DNA of 64,000 nucleotides from an uncultured Pelagibacteraceae bacterium (lineage in GTDB: Bacteria > Pseudomonadota > Alphaproteobacteria > Pelagibacterales > Pelagibacteraceae): positions 33,276 to 97,275 of the forward strand of contig CACEEJ010000002.1 in NCBI GenBank assembly GCA_902558545.1, written 5' to 3'. This document shows positions 51,777 through 59,663 of the stretch, one piece after another. Numbering within the stretch: position 1 is the first letter of the stretch; every line of letters begins with the position of its first letter. The translations under genes and the position numbers were made by a program. The notes beneath the pieces were generated by a model. That model made no database searches, was not told the origin of the DNA, and saw only the letters and a program-made list of their open reading frames with translations.

Positions 51777-52187
51777 CTAATCTGGATTTGAAGTAAGAGT
51801 TTTTATTTCTAAAATATTTTCATTAGGGTCTTTTACAAAAAAAGTCTCCTGCTCATATTTGGTTCCTTTAAATCTCAAATAAGGTTCATCGTAATATTTA
51901 GTACCACTATCTTTTAATCTTTGCTTAAGAGCATCAAAATCTTTTCTAGATAAATGAACTCCAAAATGTGGAACTGATACATTACCCATATCCACATCAT
52001 GTCTTTCATTGTCTAGCTTGTGTTCGCTTTTATGAAGAGTAAGTTCATTGCCCCAAAAATCAACGTCAGCCCATTCTTGTGCAGAATTATCTAATCTACA
52101 TCCTAAAGTTTCGCTATAAAATTTCTTTGCTACTTCTAAATCTCCACAAGGTATCGCTAAATGAAAACAATTAGTATTTTTGTACAT
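51777..52187 (-). CDS. VOC (glyoxalase/bleomycin resistance) family protein
   Basis: The 136-residue protein begins CFHLAIPCGDLEVAKKFYSETLGC and has two beta-alpha-beta-beta-beta repeats. Metal ligands are plausible at His8 (FHLAIP), a His in FGVHLSRKD and the late Glu in NILEIKT, so it is probably a metal-dependent lyase, isomerase or dioxygenase. The substrate is unknown. It is divergent from cysE across 74 bases and downstream-facing towards proX. Confidence 0.8.
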   Translation of the reverse strand: MYKNTNCFHLAIPCGDLEVAKKFYSETLGCRLDNSAQEWADVDFWGNELTLHKSEHKLDNERHDVDMGNVSVPHFGVHLSRKDFDALKQRLKDSGTKYYDEPYLRFKGTKYEQETFFVKDPNENILEIKTLTSNPD

Positions 52188-52261
52188 AATAAGACCTTTA
52201 ATATAATAAATTAATCACTATATAAAGCTTGTTTTTAACACAAAATCAAAAAAAAATAATA

Positions 52262-52846
52262 ATGAGTGATTTTTTACAATCAATAATTGATAGAGATCCT
52301 GCGGCGAAATCTAAATTAAGTTTAATATTAACTTACCCAGGTGTTAAAGCAGTATTCTTTCATAGAATAGCTAATTTTTTTAGTACTGCTAAATTTCATT
52401 TGATTGCAAGAATCATTTCTCAATTTTCAAGGTTCTTAACTGGTATTGAAATTCATCCAAATGCAAAAATTGGAAAAAATTTATTTATTGATCATGGAAT
52501 GGGAGTTGTTATTGGAGAAACATCTGAGATTGGTGATAACGTAACTATTTATCATATGGTTACATTAGGAGGAATTGCTCCAAGTATAAATTCAAATGAT
52601 CAACGTAATATGAAAAGACATCCTACTATAAAAGAGGATGTGGTTATTGGCTCAGGTGCACAAGTATTGGGTCCAGTAGTAGTTGGTAAAGGTGCAAGAA
52701 TTGGAGCTAATGCAGTTATAACAAAAGACGTTGCAGAAAATGCTGTGATGGTTGGAATTCCAGCAAGAAGTGTCGGTATTGCTGATAGTGAATTTAAACC
52801 TTATGGAATTACACCTGACAGTGATAAAAAATCAGATAATGAATAA
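52262..52846 (+). CDS. cysE: Serine O-acetyltransferase
   Basis: I place the start at ATG 52262 ([17 protein letters not shown]), giving 194 residues; the longer frame begins in an A-rich leader. The left-handed hexapeptide repeat has [41 protein letters not shown] with catalytic His and Asp, and [25 protein letters not shown]. It lacks the long N-terminal helical domain of E. coli CysE but matches the short type. It overlaps cysK by 8 bases, so O-acetylserine synthesis and use are coupled. Confidence 0.9.
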   Translation: MSDFLQSIIDRDPAAKSKLSLILTYPGVKAVFFHRIANFFSTAKFHLIARIISQFSRFLTGIEIHPNAKIGKNLFIDHGMGVVIGETSEIGDNVTIYHMVTLGGIAPSINSNDQRNMKRHPTIKEDVVIGSGAQVLGPVVVGKGARIGANAVITKDVAENAVMVGIPARSVGIADSEFKPYGITPDSDKKSDNE

Positions 52847-53840
52847 CACACAAAACGATTTTATTTCAGGAATAGGAAATACCCCATTAATTAAATTAAG
52901 AGCAGCATCAGAAATTACTAGATGCAATATTTATGGAAAAGCAGAATTTTTAAATCCAGGTGGATCAGTTAAAGATAGAGCTGCACTTGCTTTAATTAAA
53001 GATGCTCAGGAAAAAAAATTAATTGCTAAAGGTGGAACTGTTGTTGAAGGAACAGCCGGTAACACTGGAATTGGTTTAGGTTTATTAGGAAATTCTTTAG
53101 GTTATAAAACGATCATTGTAATGAATGATAATCAAACCCAAGAGAAAAAAGATCTACTTAGAAATCTTGGAGCTGAATTAAGATTAGTGCCACCTAAACC
53201 TTATAAGGATGATAATAATTTTGTTAAAGTAGCAGCGAGACTTGCAGATGAATTAAGACCAACAAATAATAACGGTGTAATTTGGGCTAACCAGTTTGAT
53301 AATACTGCAAATGCTAAAGGTCATTACGAAGGGACAGGCCAAGAGATTTGGGAACAAACTGAAGGTAAAGTAGATGGCTTTGTATGTTCTTCTGGAACTG
53401 GAGGAACTATTTCTGGTGTAAGTAATGCTCTTAAAGAAAAGAATAAAGATATAAAAATTTATTTATCTGATCCAAAAGGTTCTGCGCTCTATAATTACAT
53501 AAAGAATGGTGAACTAAAATCTGAAGGTGGGTCAATTACTGAGGGAATTGGCTCAAGTAGAGTAACAGCTAACTTTGGTGAAGCTAAAATAGATGATGCC
53601 TATTCGATAGATGATCATGAAGCATTGCCTATACTTTATGATTTAATTCAAAATGAGGGTCTTAGCCTGGGTACTAGTTGTGGTATCAATATTGCTGGAG
53701 CAATAAGAATGGGTAAAGAATTAGGTCCTGGTAAAACTATCGTAACAATTCTTTGTGATAGAAGTGATAAATACGCAACTAAAATGTTTAATAAAAAATT
53801 CTTAGAAGAAAAAGGTCTACCAGTACCTAATTGGTTTTAG
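52839..53840 (+). CDS. cysK: Cysteine synthase (O-acetylserine sulfhydrylase)
   Basis: The true start is ATG 52839 ([20 protein letters not shown]), giving 333 residues; the longer frame reads through cysE. The PLP lysine is in [11 protein letters not shown], the phosphate loop is [12 protein letters not shown], and [12 protein letters not shown] matches the substrate loop. [12 protein letters not shown] follows near residue 275. It makes cysteine from O-acetylserine and sulfide. The length and the TEGIGSSRV loop are like the CysK/CBS-like group. Confidence 0.9.
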   Translation: MNNTQNDFISGIGNTPLIKLRAASEITRCNIYGKAEFLNPGGSVKDRAALALIKDAQEKKLIAKGGTVVEGTAGNTGIGLGLLGNSLGYKTIIVMNDNQTQEKKDLLRNLGAELRLVPPKPYKDDNNFVKVAARLADELRPTNNNGVIWANQFDNTANAKGHYEGTGQEIWEQTEGKVDGFVCSSGTGGTISGVSNALKEKNKDIKIYLSDPKGSALYNYIKNGELKSEGGSITEGIGSSRVTANFGEAKIDDAYSIDDHEALPILYDLIQNEGLSLGTSCGINIAGAIRMGKELGPGKTIVTILCDRSDKYATKMFNKKFLEEKGLPVPNWF

Positions 53841-54253
53841 ATATAAATTTTATCAGCCAATCCGTAACAAAGTATTGCACTTAACAAAGTTAAAATACCT
53901 GGTGCAATAATTCCTTCATTAGATGTTTGTGGAGTATGGCCTAATTTATTTATTTTAATTGTATAAATTCCCACACAAAAAGCTGAAAGGTTTTGTAAAA
54001 ACACTAAATTAAAAAAAGCCCATGTTCCTTGAAGACCGTCAGGTCTAATAAAGCCAACCCAAATCGCCATAGCTACGGCTCCAATAAATAATGATCCGAA
54101 AAATCTTGTCATTCCAGCACCAGTATCGTCAATACCAAACTTATCTAGAAAAGTTTTTGTAGCAAAAACTGTTTGATATGCATAAACAGCAAAAATTATA
54201 AAATGTACTAAAAATACAATTAAATAAAAAATTCCATTAAATTTTTCGATCAT
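53837..54253 (-). CDS. Small four-helix membrane protein, unknown
   Basis: The 138-residue protein has four hydrophobic segments (about 5-25, 48-68, 75-97, 112-133) and a short charged loop with KFGIDDTGAGMTRFFGSL between the first two. No family is recognised with confidence. It converges with cysK with a 4-base overlap. There is no signal for transport or catalysis. Confidence 0.65.
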   Translation of the reverse strand: MIEKFNGIFYLIVFLVHFIIFAVYAYQTVFATKTFLDKFGIDDTGAGMTRFFGSLFIGAVAMAIWVGFIRPDGLQGTWAFFNLVFLQNLSAFCVGIYTIKINKLGHTPQTSNEGIIAPGILTLLSAILCYGLADKIYI

Positions 54254-54412
54254 ATTAAAACGATATCAAAAATTAAAATTAAATAAAACAATTAATTCAA
54301 TGATTTTTAAAGGCTAAAACTGCATATCTGTCGCGCGATATAAACACGAGAGACTCCAGAATAAAAATGTAACAGTATTAGGTTGCGGTTCAACTATTCG
54401 GAAAGGAATATT
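54254..54412. other. Leader region of the small-gene cluster
   Basis: This 159-base gap separates the divergent membrane protein from the nine-gene run. It contains a locally GC-rich patch (TGTCGCGCGATA at 54329-54340) and GCGGTTC at 54385, unusual in such A/T-rich DNA, ending with the SD-like GGAAAGG before the ATG. A promoter or structured leader is likely, but I recognise no riboswitch class. Confidence 0.4.
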
Positions 54413-54901
54413 ATGAGGAAAATAATACTAGCATTAATTTTTACATTAATGCCAATGTCTTCAATATCATTTGCAGATGGTCATAGTGGAAAAATTAGTC
54501 TTGCTGGTTTTTTTGTTGGCGATGCTAAAGCTATTGTGGATGAAAAAGGAAACGTCATGACTTTTACATACGAAGGTCAAAGTGGATTTAATGCAATTGA
54601 AGGTACTTCGTTTGGTGATAATTCATCACATCATTGTATAGGTGCAGGAACAATTCCAGGTAAAGGTTTTGAAATGGGTCATTGCAAAGTAATGTTTATA
54701 AATGGTGACACAGCAATAATTTATTATGAAATAAAATTAGGTTACTCAATGGAAGGTACTTTTAAATGTATCAGTGGTACAGGTAGGTATGAAGGTATCG
54801 AATGCAGTGGAACTACAGGTTACACACAAATTAAGTCTGCTCAGGAAGGTAAAATTCATGCAACGAATTATTATAGGGGCACTTATAAATTAAAAAAATA
54901 G
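54413..54901 (+). CDS. Secreted beta-barrel-like protein, unknown
   Basis: The start is ATG 54413 (MRKIILALIFTLMPM) after GAAAGG; the upstream in-frame ATG at 54383 adds nothing signal-like. The 162-residue product has a signal peptide ending FADG, then strands with the closing pattern GTGRYEGIECSGT seen in allene-oxide-cyclase or lipocalin-like barrels. It has three or four cysteines (HHCIG, GHCKV, FKCIS, ECSG) that may form disulfides. Function unknown. It heads the small-gene cluster. Confidence 0.75.
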   Translation: MRKIILALIFTLMPMSSISFADGHSGKISLAGFFVGDAKAIVDEKGNVMTFTYEGQSGFNAIEGTSFGDNSSHHCIGAGTIPGKGFEMGHCKVMFINGDTAIIYYEIKLGYSMEGTFKCISGTGRYEGIECSGTTGYTQIKSAQEGKIHATNYYRGTYKLKK

Positions 54902-54910
54902 GAAAATAAT

Positions 54911-55285
54911 ATGAAAAAAATAACAATAACTTTATTCAGTGTTTTGTTTCTAACATCTGCATACGCAGATATGAGTAAAAGCGATAAAGAAAAAGCTTGG
55001 GAATGTAGCGGTATTTACATGGCTAACTATTTCTTACCTTCAGGTGAAACATTTGAATACAGTATGAAAGAAAAATCTATGGCATCAGTAAAAGTTTTAA
55101 AAGCTTATGCTTTAGAAGTAGGAATTCCTGAAAAGGAATGGGATGAAGGCGTAAACAAAGCTGTTGATAAGCATTATGGCTCTAAATTTGACGAGTCTAA
55201 AACTAATGCATGTCACGACTTTGTAAATTCAACAATACCAAATGGAGAAGATAGAGTTAAAAAGGTAGCTCAAACTCTATATTAA
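54911..55285 (+). CDS. Secreted small protein, unknown
   Basis: The 124-residue protein has a signal peptide (MKKITITLFSVLFLTSAYA) and a helical mature domain with two cysteines (WECSG, NACHD), probably a disulfide. No family is recognised. It follows the barrel protein by 9 bases and shares its export route, so the two may work together in the periplasm. Confidence 0.72.
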   Translation: MKKITITLFSVLFLTSAYADMSKSDKEKAWECSGIYMANYFLPSGETFEYSMKEKSMASVKVLKAYALEVGIPEKEWDEGVNKAVDKHYGSKFDESKTNACHDFVNSTIPNGEDRVKKVAQTLY

Positions 55286-55293
55286 CAAAAAAA

Positions 55294-55299
55294 AGGAGG
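55294..55299 (+). promoter_or_regulatory. Full Shine-Dalgarno AGGAGG before the DUF3764 gene
   Basis: AGGAGG lies 5 bases before ATG 55305, a perfect anti-SD match that stands out against the weak sites of neighbouring genes and fixes this start. Confidence 0.85.
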
Positions 55300-55304
55300 A
55301 AAAA

Positions 55305-55586
55305 ATGAAAGATATACTAGTAGTAGGAAGACTTAAAGAAGGAGCCTTTGAAAAATTTATGGGTTTCATGCAGTCAGATGAAGGTATGGCTGAAAGAAAA
55401 AAAGTTGCAGATGTTAGTAAAACAATTGCTAGCGTTTCACCTGATAAATCAACTGTAATGTTTAAAATTGTAGTTCATGACATGGCAGCACTTCATTCAT
55501 TTATGGATGGATCAAATCCAGTTTCAAAACCTGTATTTGATGAAGTAATGAATGGTTATGAAATTTACGAGTTAGCTAAAGTATAG
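55305..55586 (+). CDS. DUF3764-type ferredoxin-like protein
   Basis: The 93-residue protein matches the small DUF3764 type: KDILVVGRLKEGAFEKFMGFM, then MFKIVVHDMAALHSFM, with an alpha-beta pattern like dimeric ferredoxin-fold enzymes. No signal peptide is present. Function unknown. A perfect AGGAGG site precedes it, suggesting high translation. It is third in the small-gene run. Confidence 0.72.
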   Translation: MKDILVVGRLKEGAFEKFMGFMQSDEGMAERKKVADVSKTIASVSPDKSTVMFKIVVHDMAALHSFMDGSNPVSKPVFDEVMNGYEIYELAKV

Positions 55587-55662
55587 TAGAAGACTAAGGC
55601 TACACATGCTGACTAATCTCTGCTAAACTTAGTAATTAAATTGTAAGTAACGAGGAGAAAAA

Positions 55663-56013
55663 ATGGCTGGAATAGAAGTTAAAAGTTTTGATAAAGCAGA
55701 TGAAGTAAATGATAATTTTAATAATGCTAAAATTGAAGCTGTCAAAGTTGGAAACCAAAGATTGATGAAACTTACTTTGCAACCTGGTTGGCAATGGTCA
55801 AAAGATATAAAGCCAACAGTTGGTGGTGATAGCTGCCAAGCAACGCATATAGGAATTATAATTTCTGGAGCTGTTAGTGCAAAACATAATGATGGAACTG
55901 AACTAACTTATAAAGCTGGTGATGCATATTCAATACAACCAGGTCATGATGGATGGGTTGTAGGAGATAAGCCAGCAGTAGTATATGAGTTTCATGGAAT
56001 GTGGGGTGAATAA
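55663..56013 (+). CDS. Cupin-fold protein
   Basis: The 116-residue single-domain cupin has the LQPGWQWSKDI strand, THIGIIISGAVSAKHNDG and the second motif YSIQPGHDGWVVGDKPAVVYEFHG. Histidines for a metal are present but not in the strict HxHx(3)E arrangement, so metal binding is uncertain. A GAGGAG ribosome site at 55652 precedes the ATG and a 76-base gap before it could hold a second promoter. Function unknown. Confidence 0.75.
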   Translation: MAGIEVKSFDKADEVNDNFNNAKIEAVKVGNQRLMKLTLQPGWQWSKDIKPTVGGDSCQATHIGIIISGAVSAKHNDGTELTYKAGDAYSIQPGHDGWVVGDKPAVVYEFHGMWGE

Positions 56014-56028
56014 AAAAAAAGGAAAACT

Positions 56029-56349
56029 ATGTCTATATTAGAAAAATACAGTGTTGCACTGAAAAATAAAGATGAAGCAGTAATGAATGAGCTTTTGCAT
56101 GATGATTTTAAATTCACAATGCACAAGTCAGGAAATGTTTTAACCAAAAGTGATGTTATCAAATGGGCAATGAGTGGTGATATTAATCAAGATAAGGTTA
56201 GAATTGTTTATGAAAATGAAGAAGTTGGTATTCACCATGCCTTTGTAACATTTAATGATGGTAATGTTGAGGCGGTAATGGCAGTTTATAAATATGATAA
56301 TGGAAAAATTGTCAGTTTAGAAACTGGTGCTACACCAATTCCAAAGTAA
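56029..56349 (+). CDS. SnoaL/NTF2-like protein
   Basis: The 106-residue protein opens with a helix pair (YSVALKNKDEAVMNELLHDDFKFTMHKSG) and continues with curved-sheet strands (FVTFNDGNVEAVMAVYKYDNGKIVSLETG), the layout of the SnoaL/NTF2 fold. It may be an isomerase or a binding protein. The next gene starts directly after its stop. Function unknown. Confidence 0.72.
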   Translation: MSILEKYSVALKNKDEAVMNELLHDDFKFTMHKSGNVLTKSDVIKWAMSGDINQDKVRIVYENEEVGIHHAFVTFNDGNVEAVMAVYKYDNGKIVSLETGATPIPK

Positions 56350-56940
56350 GTGAGTGAAATTGATTTTTATTTTTCGATAGGAAGCACATATACCTATCTA
56401 TCCGTAACTAGAATACTTGATGTTGAAAAACAACATCAAGTAAAATTTAACTGGAAACCTTTTTCAGTAAGGGCAATCATGAAAGAGATGAACAATATTC
56501 CTTTTCCAAAGGATAAAATGAATAAAGTCAATTACATGTGGAGAGATATTGAAAGAAGGTCTGAGGGTTACGGTTTTTTTGCTAAAACGCCAGTTCCCTA
56601 TCCATTATCAGAATTTGATTTAGCTAACCAAATTGCAATCCTTGGTTTTGAAGAAGGCTGGGGAGAAAAATTTGTTATTCTTACTTATAAAAAATGGTTT
56701 CAAGAAGGTAAAGAACCAGCCATCGAACCAAACATTTCCGAAGTTTGCTCAGAATTAAGCTTAGATAAAGATAAAATAATATCTGAAGCAAAAACCTCAG
56801 ATATAGAAACAAAGTACAACGAAAACACAAACTCGGCTCGTGAAAATAAAATATTTGGTAGCCCATCTTTTATTGTAAAAAATGAACTCTTTTGGGGAGA
56901 TGATAGAATGGAAGATGCAATTAAATGGTCTCTTAAATAA
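56350..56940 (+). CDS. DsbA-fold 2-hydroxychromene-2-carboxylate isomerase-like protein
   Basis: The GTG at 56350 immediately follows the upstream stop, giving 196 residues. The opening IDFYFSIGSTYTYLSV matches the DFxSPYSYL motif of HCCA isomerases, with Ser in place of the DsbA CxxC, and KIFGSPSFIV then WGDDRMEDAI match the C-terminal half. So it is a thioredoxin-fold isomerase, glutathione-linked in known cases, not a disulfide oxidase. Its substrate is likely an aromatic or unsaturated keto acid, but that is unproven here. Confidence 0.8.
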   Translation: MSEIDFYFSIGSTYTYLSVTRILDVEKQHQVKFNWKPFSVRAIMKEMNNIPFPKDKMNKVNYMWRDIERRSEGYGFFAKTPVPYPLSEFDLANQIAILGFEEGWGEKFVILTYKKWFQEGKEPAIEPNISEVCSELSLDKDKIISEAKTSDIETKYNENTNSARENKIFGSPSFIVKNELFWGDDRMEDAIKWSLK

Positions 56941-56978
56941 TTCTATATATTCTCCTTAAATTCATTTAAAATCTCGCA

Positions 56979-57311
56979 ATGAGTCTTGCAACTTCATATT
57001 TATTTTTAGGCATTGCAGTTTTTTTAGGTGTTACTTCAAATAGTTTTGCGAAAAGTGCGGAAGGTTTTACACTTCTAATTCCAAGTATAATCACCGCTAT
57101 TACAATTGTATTCTGTATGTACGCACTTTCATTGGTAATGAAAAATATACCAATGGGAATTACTTATGCTTCCTTTGCAGGCTTAACAATTATAGCAACT
57201 GTTGTTGTGGGTATAATTAGATTTAATCAAGTACCCAATTTATATTCATTAATTGGTTTAGCTTTTATTATTGTTGGTGTTTTAATGGTTAACCTGTTAG
57301 GTAATAATTAA
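56979..57311 (+). CDS. SMR-family membrane protein lacking the coupling Glu (first of pair)
   Basis: The 110-residue protein has four membrane helices and aligns with EmrE: YLFLGIAVFLGVTSNSFAKSAEGFT corresponds to the first helix and loop. The essential Glu14 of EmrE falls at Gly17, and Trp63 of the YAIWSG motif is Phe (YASFAG). The loss of the proton- and drug-coupling residue means it is unlikely to be a normal multidrug antiporter. It pairs with a second SMR gene (57543) around a DUF2798 gene. Confidence 0.82.
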   Translation: MSLATSYLFLGIAVFLGVTSNSFAKSAEGFTLLIPSIITAITIVFCMYALSLVMKNIPMGITYASFAGLTIIATVVVGIIRFNQVPNLYSLIGLAFIIVGVLMVNLLGNN

Positions 57312-57312
57312 T

Positions 57313-57540
57313 ATGATTAATAAAAAATATGCTCAGCCATTATTCATGATTTTTATGTCCTTTGGCATGAGTGTGATTATGAGTGGCGTTGTAGTTGCTG
57401 TAAACACCGGAGTTACAGATGGCTTTATAGGTAGATGGTTTTATTCTTGGATGTTTGCATTTCCAATTGCATTAATTGCTGCCTTTACAATGGCTCCAAT
57501 AATGAGACCATTAGTTAATAAAATTGCTTCAAAAGAATAA
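57313..57540 (+). CDS. DUF2798 small membrane protein
   Basis: The 75-residue protein has two membrane helices (about 8-30, 43-65) with FMSFGMSVIMSGVVVAVNTG and FIGRWFYSWMFAFPIALIAAF, the DUF2798 pattern. The family is of unknown function and often lies near transporters. It is wedged between two SMR genes with gaps of 1 and 2 bases, so the three are almost surely co-translated. Confidence 0.8.
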   Translation: MINKKYAQPLFMIFMSFGMSVIMSGVVVAVNTGVTDGFIGRWFYSWMFAFPIALIAAFTMAPIMRPLVNKIASKE

Positions 57541-57542
57541 TC

Positions 57543-57878
57543 ATGAAACCGTTGTTAGGGTATTTATTTTTAGCTAACGGAATTATTTTTGGTATTGCCT
57601 CAAATAGTTTTGCTAAAATTTCTGAGGGATTTACAAAACTAACTCCTTCTGTTCTGTGTATTTTGTTTATGTGTATTACAATGTTTTCTATTGCAAAGGC
57701 TATGTCGGCTCTTCCAGTTGGATTTGCCTACTCTACTTACAGTGGTTTAACAGTTACGGGTGTTGTCCTTTTTGCGGTATTAAAATTTAATCAAATACCT
57801 AATCTTTATGGAATAATTGGAATAATTTTAATTATTATTGGTGTGATAATGGTTAATTATCTTGGACGACTAAACTGA
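57543..57878 (+). CDS. SMR-family membrane protein lacking the coupling Glu (second of pair)
   Basis: The 111-residue four-helix protein is a paralogue of the first: YLFLANGIIFGIASNSFAKISEGFT aligns with the same helix, and Gly17 again replaces the EmrE Glu14, with YSTYSG in place of YAIWSG. The similar helix ends (RFNQVPN / KFNQIPN) make an ancient duplication likely, and paired SMR genes can form heterodimers. It overlaps the convergent DUF952 gene by 22 bases. Confidence 0.82.
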   Translation: MKPLLGYLFLANGIIFGIASNSFAKISEGFTKLTPSVLCILFMCITMFSIAKAMSALPVGFAYSTYSGLTVTGVVLFAVLKFNQIPNLYGIIGIILIIIGVIMVNYLGRLN

Positions 57879-58228
57879 TATTTTTTTAAAATTTCTGGAA
57901 GCTCATGGCTTCCATCTTCATTTAATTGTAACTCATATTCGTTAACAACCGTGCTAGTATCTAAAGGTGAGTATAAATGAGGATACATATCTCCATTAGA
58001 TGCTTGTTCCCATAATAAATGTTCAAGCTTAAAAGCATTTACTCTTAACAAAACTAGATTTTCTTTTTTGAGGTAATGTTTGTTTAAAGTTTCCTCTACC
58101 TGATCTTCTTCTGAAAAGTGAATATATCCATCTTTAAGATCTTTTTCTGACCCACCATAAGTTCCAGATTTTTTGGCCTTTTGCCACTCATCTTTATCTA
58201 TAACTTTGAAAATAAATTCTAAATTCAT
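57857..58228 (-). CDS. DUF952 family protein
   Basis: The 123-residue protein has the family core IFKVIDKDEWQKAKKSGTYGGSEKDLKDGYIHFSEEDQVEETLNKHY, followed by the LWEQASNGDMYPHLYSPLD motif. DUF952 proteins have a small alpha/beta fold related to ADP-ribosyltransferase-like folds, and their role is unknown. It follows the DUF924 gene after one base. Confidence 0.82.
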   Translation of the reverse strand: MNLEFIFKVIDKDEWQKAKKSGTYGGSEKDLKDGYIHFSEEDQVEETLNKHYLKKENLVLLRVNAFKLEHLLWEQASNGDMYPHLYSPLDTSTVVNEYELQLNEDGSHELPEILKKYQFSRPR

Positions 58229-58229
58229 T

Positions 58230-58793
58230 TCACCAAGAAGAATTTGGACCTTTTAAGAATTCTATTTCTTCTTCAGTAGATTCTCTTCCTAAAATTTCAT
58301 TTCTATGAGGATATCTATGAAATTGTCTGACTACTTTTGTATGATCTTGCCAAAACTTTTTTATTTCATTGTATCCTTCGTGTTCTCTTAAATATTTGTT
58401 TAGCAAGTAATAAGCCATTTCATGATCACTAATTTCCTCACTATGAATTAAAGGTATCAACATAAATAATCTTTGATTTACATTCATAGCTTCTAAATAA
58501 CCTGAATAAACCGCATCGTTTACAATCAATCTAGTTTTTTGATCTTGGACAAAAGCTTTTTTGTCATTTCTAAACATATTTCTTGAAAACTGATCGAATA
58601 AAATTACTAACGCTAAACAACTCATAGGATTATCTTGCCAATCATCATATTCATTTTGACAAGCAAGTTCATAATCTTTTAAAAAATTATCTTTAATTTT
58701 TTGATCAAAATTTTCATCTTTTTTGAACCGCATTTCAGAAGGAGTTTCTTTAAACCAGAAATCTAGAATTGCTTGTGCTCTTTCCGGTATCAT
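58230..58793 (-). CDS. DUF924 family protein
   Basis: The 187-residue all-helical protein has the family motifs IPERAQAILDFWFKE, DQFSRNMFRNDKKAFVQD, and FHRYPHRNEILGRESTEEEIEFL near the C-terminus. DUF924 proteins resemble TPR folds and have no assigned activity. It overlaps the phosphatase gene by 4 bases and precedes DUF952 by one base, so the three are co-transcribed. Confidence 0.88.
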   Translation of the reverse strand: MIPERAQAILDFWFKETPSEMRFKKDENFDQKIKDNFLKDYELACQNEYDDWQDNPMSCLALVILFDQFSRNMFRNDKKAFVQDQKTRLIVNDAVYSGYLEAMNVNQRLFMLIPLIHSEEISDHEMAYYLLNKYLREHEGYNEIKKFWQDHTKVVRQFHRYPHRNEILGRESTEEEIEFLKGPNSSW

Positions 58794-59596
58794 TCAGCTA
58801 ATGGTTTTAATAATTTTAAAATCTTTTTATGATTGGTTTTATTGTTTGAAACAATAATATTTCCTCCAACAACAGGGTTTTTGTTGCCCCATGTCGTTAC
58901 TATTGCTCCTGCTGCTCTTACAATTGGCATTATAGGATGAATATCCCAAATCTTGTTCGCACATTGTGCAACCATTTCAAGTCTGCCTTCTGCTAATTGA
59001 CAATAAGTCAATGCATCAAAACAAGGAAACTGCATTCTTTTTATAAATTTTTTAATTTTAGATTGCTGTCTTAAAGTTAATTGATTGTGAAATGCAGCAG
59101 CTAATTTTGCATTCGTAAAATTTAATTTTGAATTAACTTTAAGTTTTTTTTTTTTATTATTTTCAAATACATATGCAGAATTTTTATTCACATTTAAGTA
59201 ATATTTTCTCATTTTAGGAAAATTTGCTAATCCTAAAATTGGTTCTCCATTGTAATTTAATGAAATGAGATTACTCCAACTAGGATTACCTACAACATAT
59301 GATCTAGTTCCATCAATTGGATCTATCACCCAAGAAAATTCACTTTTAGTATTTTTGTGACCATATTCCTCACCTATAATTTGGTGATTTGGAAATTTTT
59401 TTGAAACTTTAGACCTTATGAATTTTTCAAATGCTTTGTCTGATGTTGTTACAGGATCGTAACCTTTGTCTTTCATCTTATTGGTTATCTTAAATGGCCT
59501 GTCTAACTTGGCGTAATAAAACTTAGTTAAATCTTTAGCAAGTTGATTTAAAAAGCTTGCATATATTGGATATTTTTTTGTATCAAATTTTTTCAC
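58790..59596 (-). CDS. Inositol monophosphatase family; HisN-like histidinol phosphatase
   Basis: The 268-residue enzyme has metal-binding motifs IGEEYG (about 75), WVIDPIDGTRSYVVGNPSW (about 90) and the late IWDIHPIMPIVRAAGA (about 222). The order matches the IMPase superfamily. The subfamily in alphaproteobacteria often serves as histidinol-phosphate phosphatase. The DPIDGT and WD metal sites are intact. Whether the substrate is histidinol phosphate, inositol phosphate or PAP cannot be decided from sequence. Confidence 0.82.
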   Translation of the reverse strand: MKKFDTKKYPIYASFLNQLAKDLTKFYYAKLDRPFKITNKMKDKGYDPVTTSDKAFEKFIRSKVSKKFPNHQIIGEEYGHKNTKSEFSWVIDPIDGTRSYVVGNPSWSNLISLNYNGEPILGLANFPKMRKYYLNVNKNSAYVFENNKKKKLKVNSKLNFTNAKLAAAFHNQLTLRQQSKIKKFIKRMQFPCFDALTYCQLAEGRLEMVAQCANKIWDIHPIMPIVRAAGAIVTTWGNKNPVVGGNIIVSNNKTNHKKILKLLKPLAE

Positions 59597-59663
59597 AATG
59601 AACTCTTACTATTTAATTTATGTTGATTAAAGTTAAATTTTAAATAATCCTTAGCTTACTATT

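Noticed and set aside
52752-52838. N-terminal extension of cysK
   Set aside because: These codons are the cysE coding region read in another frame.
54330-54412. Riboswitch before the small-gene cluster
   Set aside because: I could not match conserved glycine, SAM or other riboswitch cores; only local GC richness was seen.
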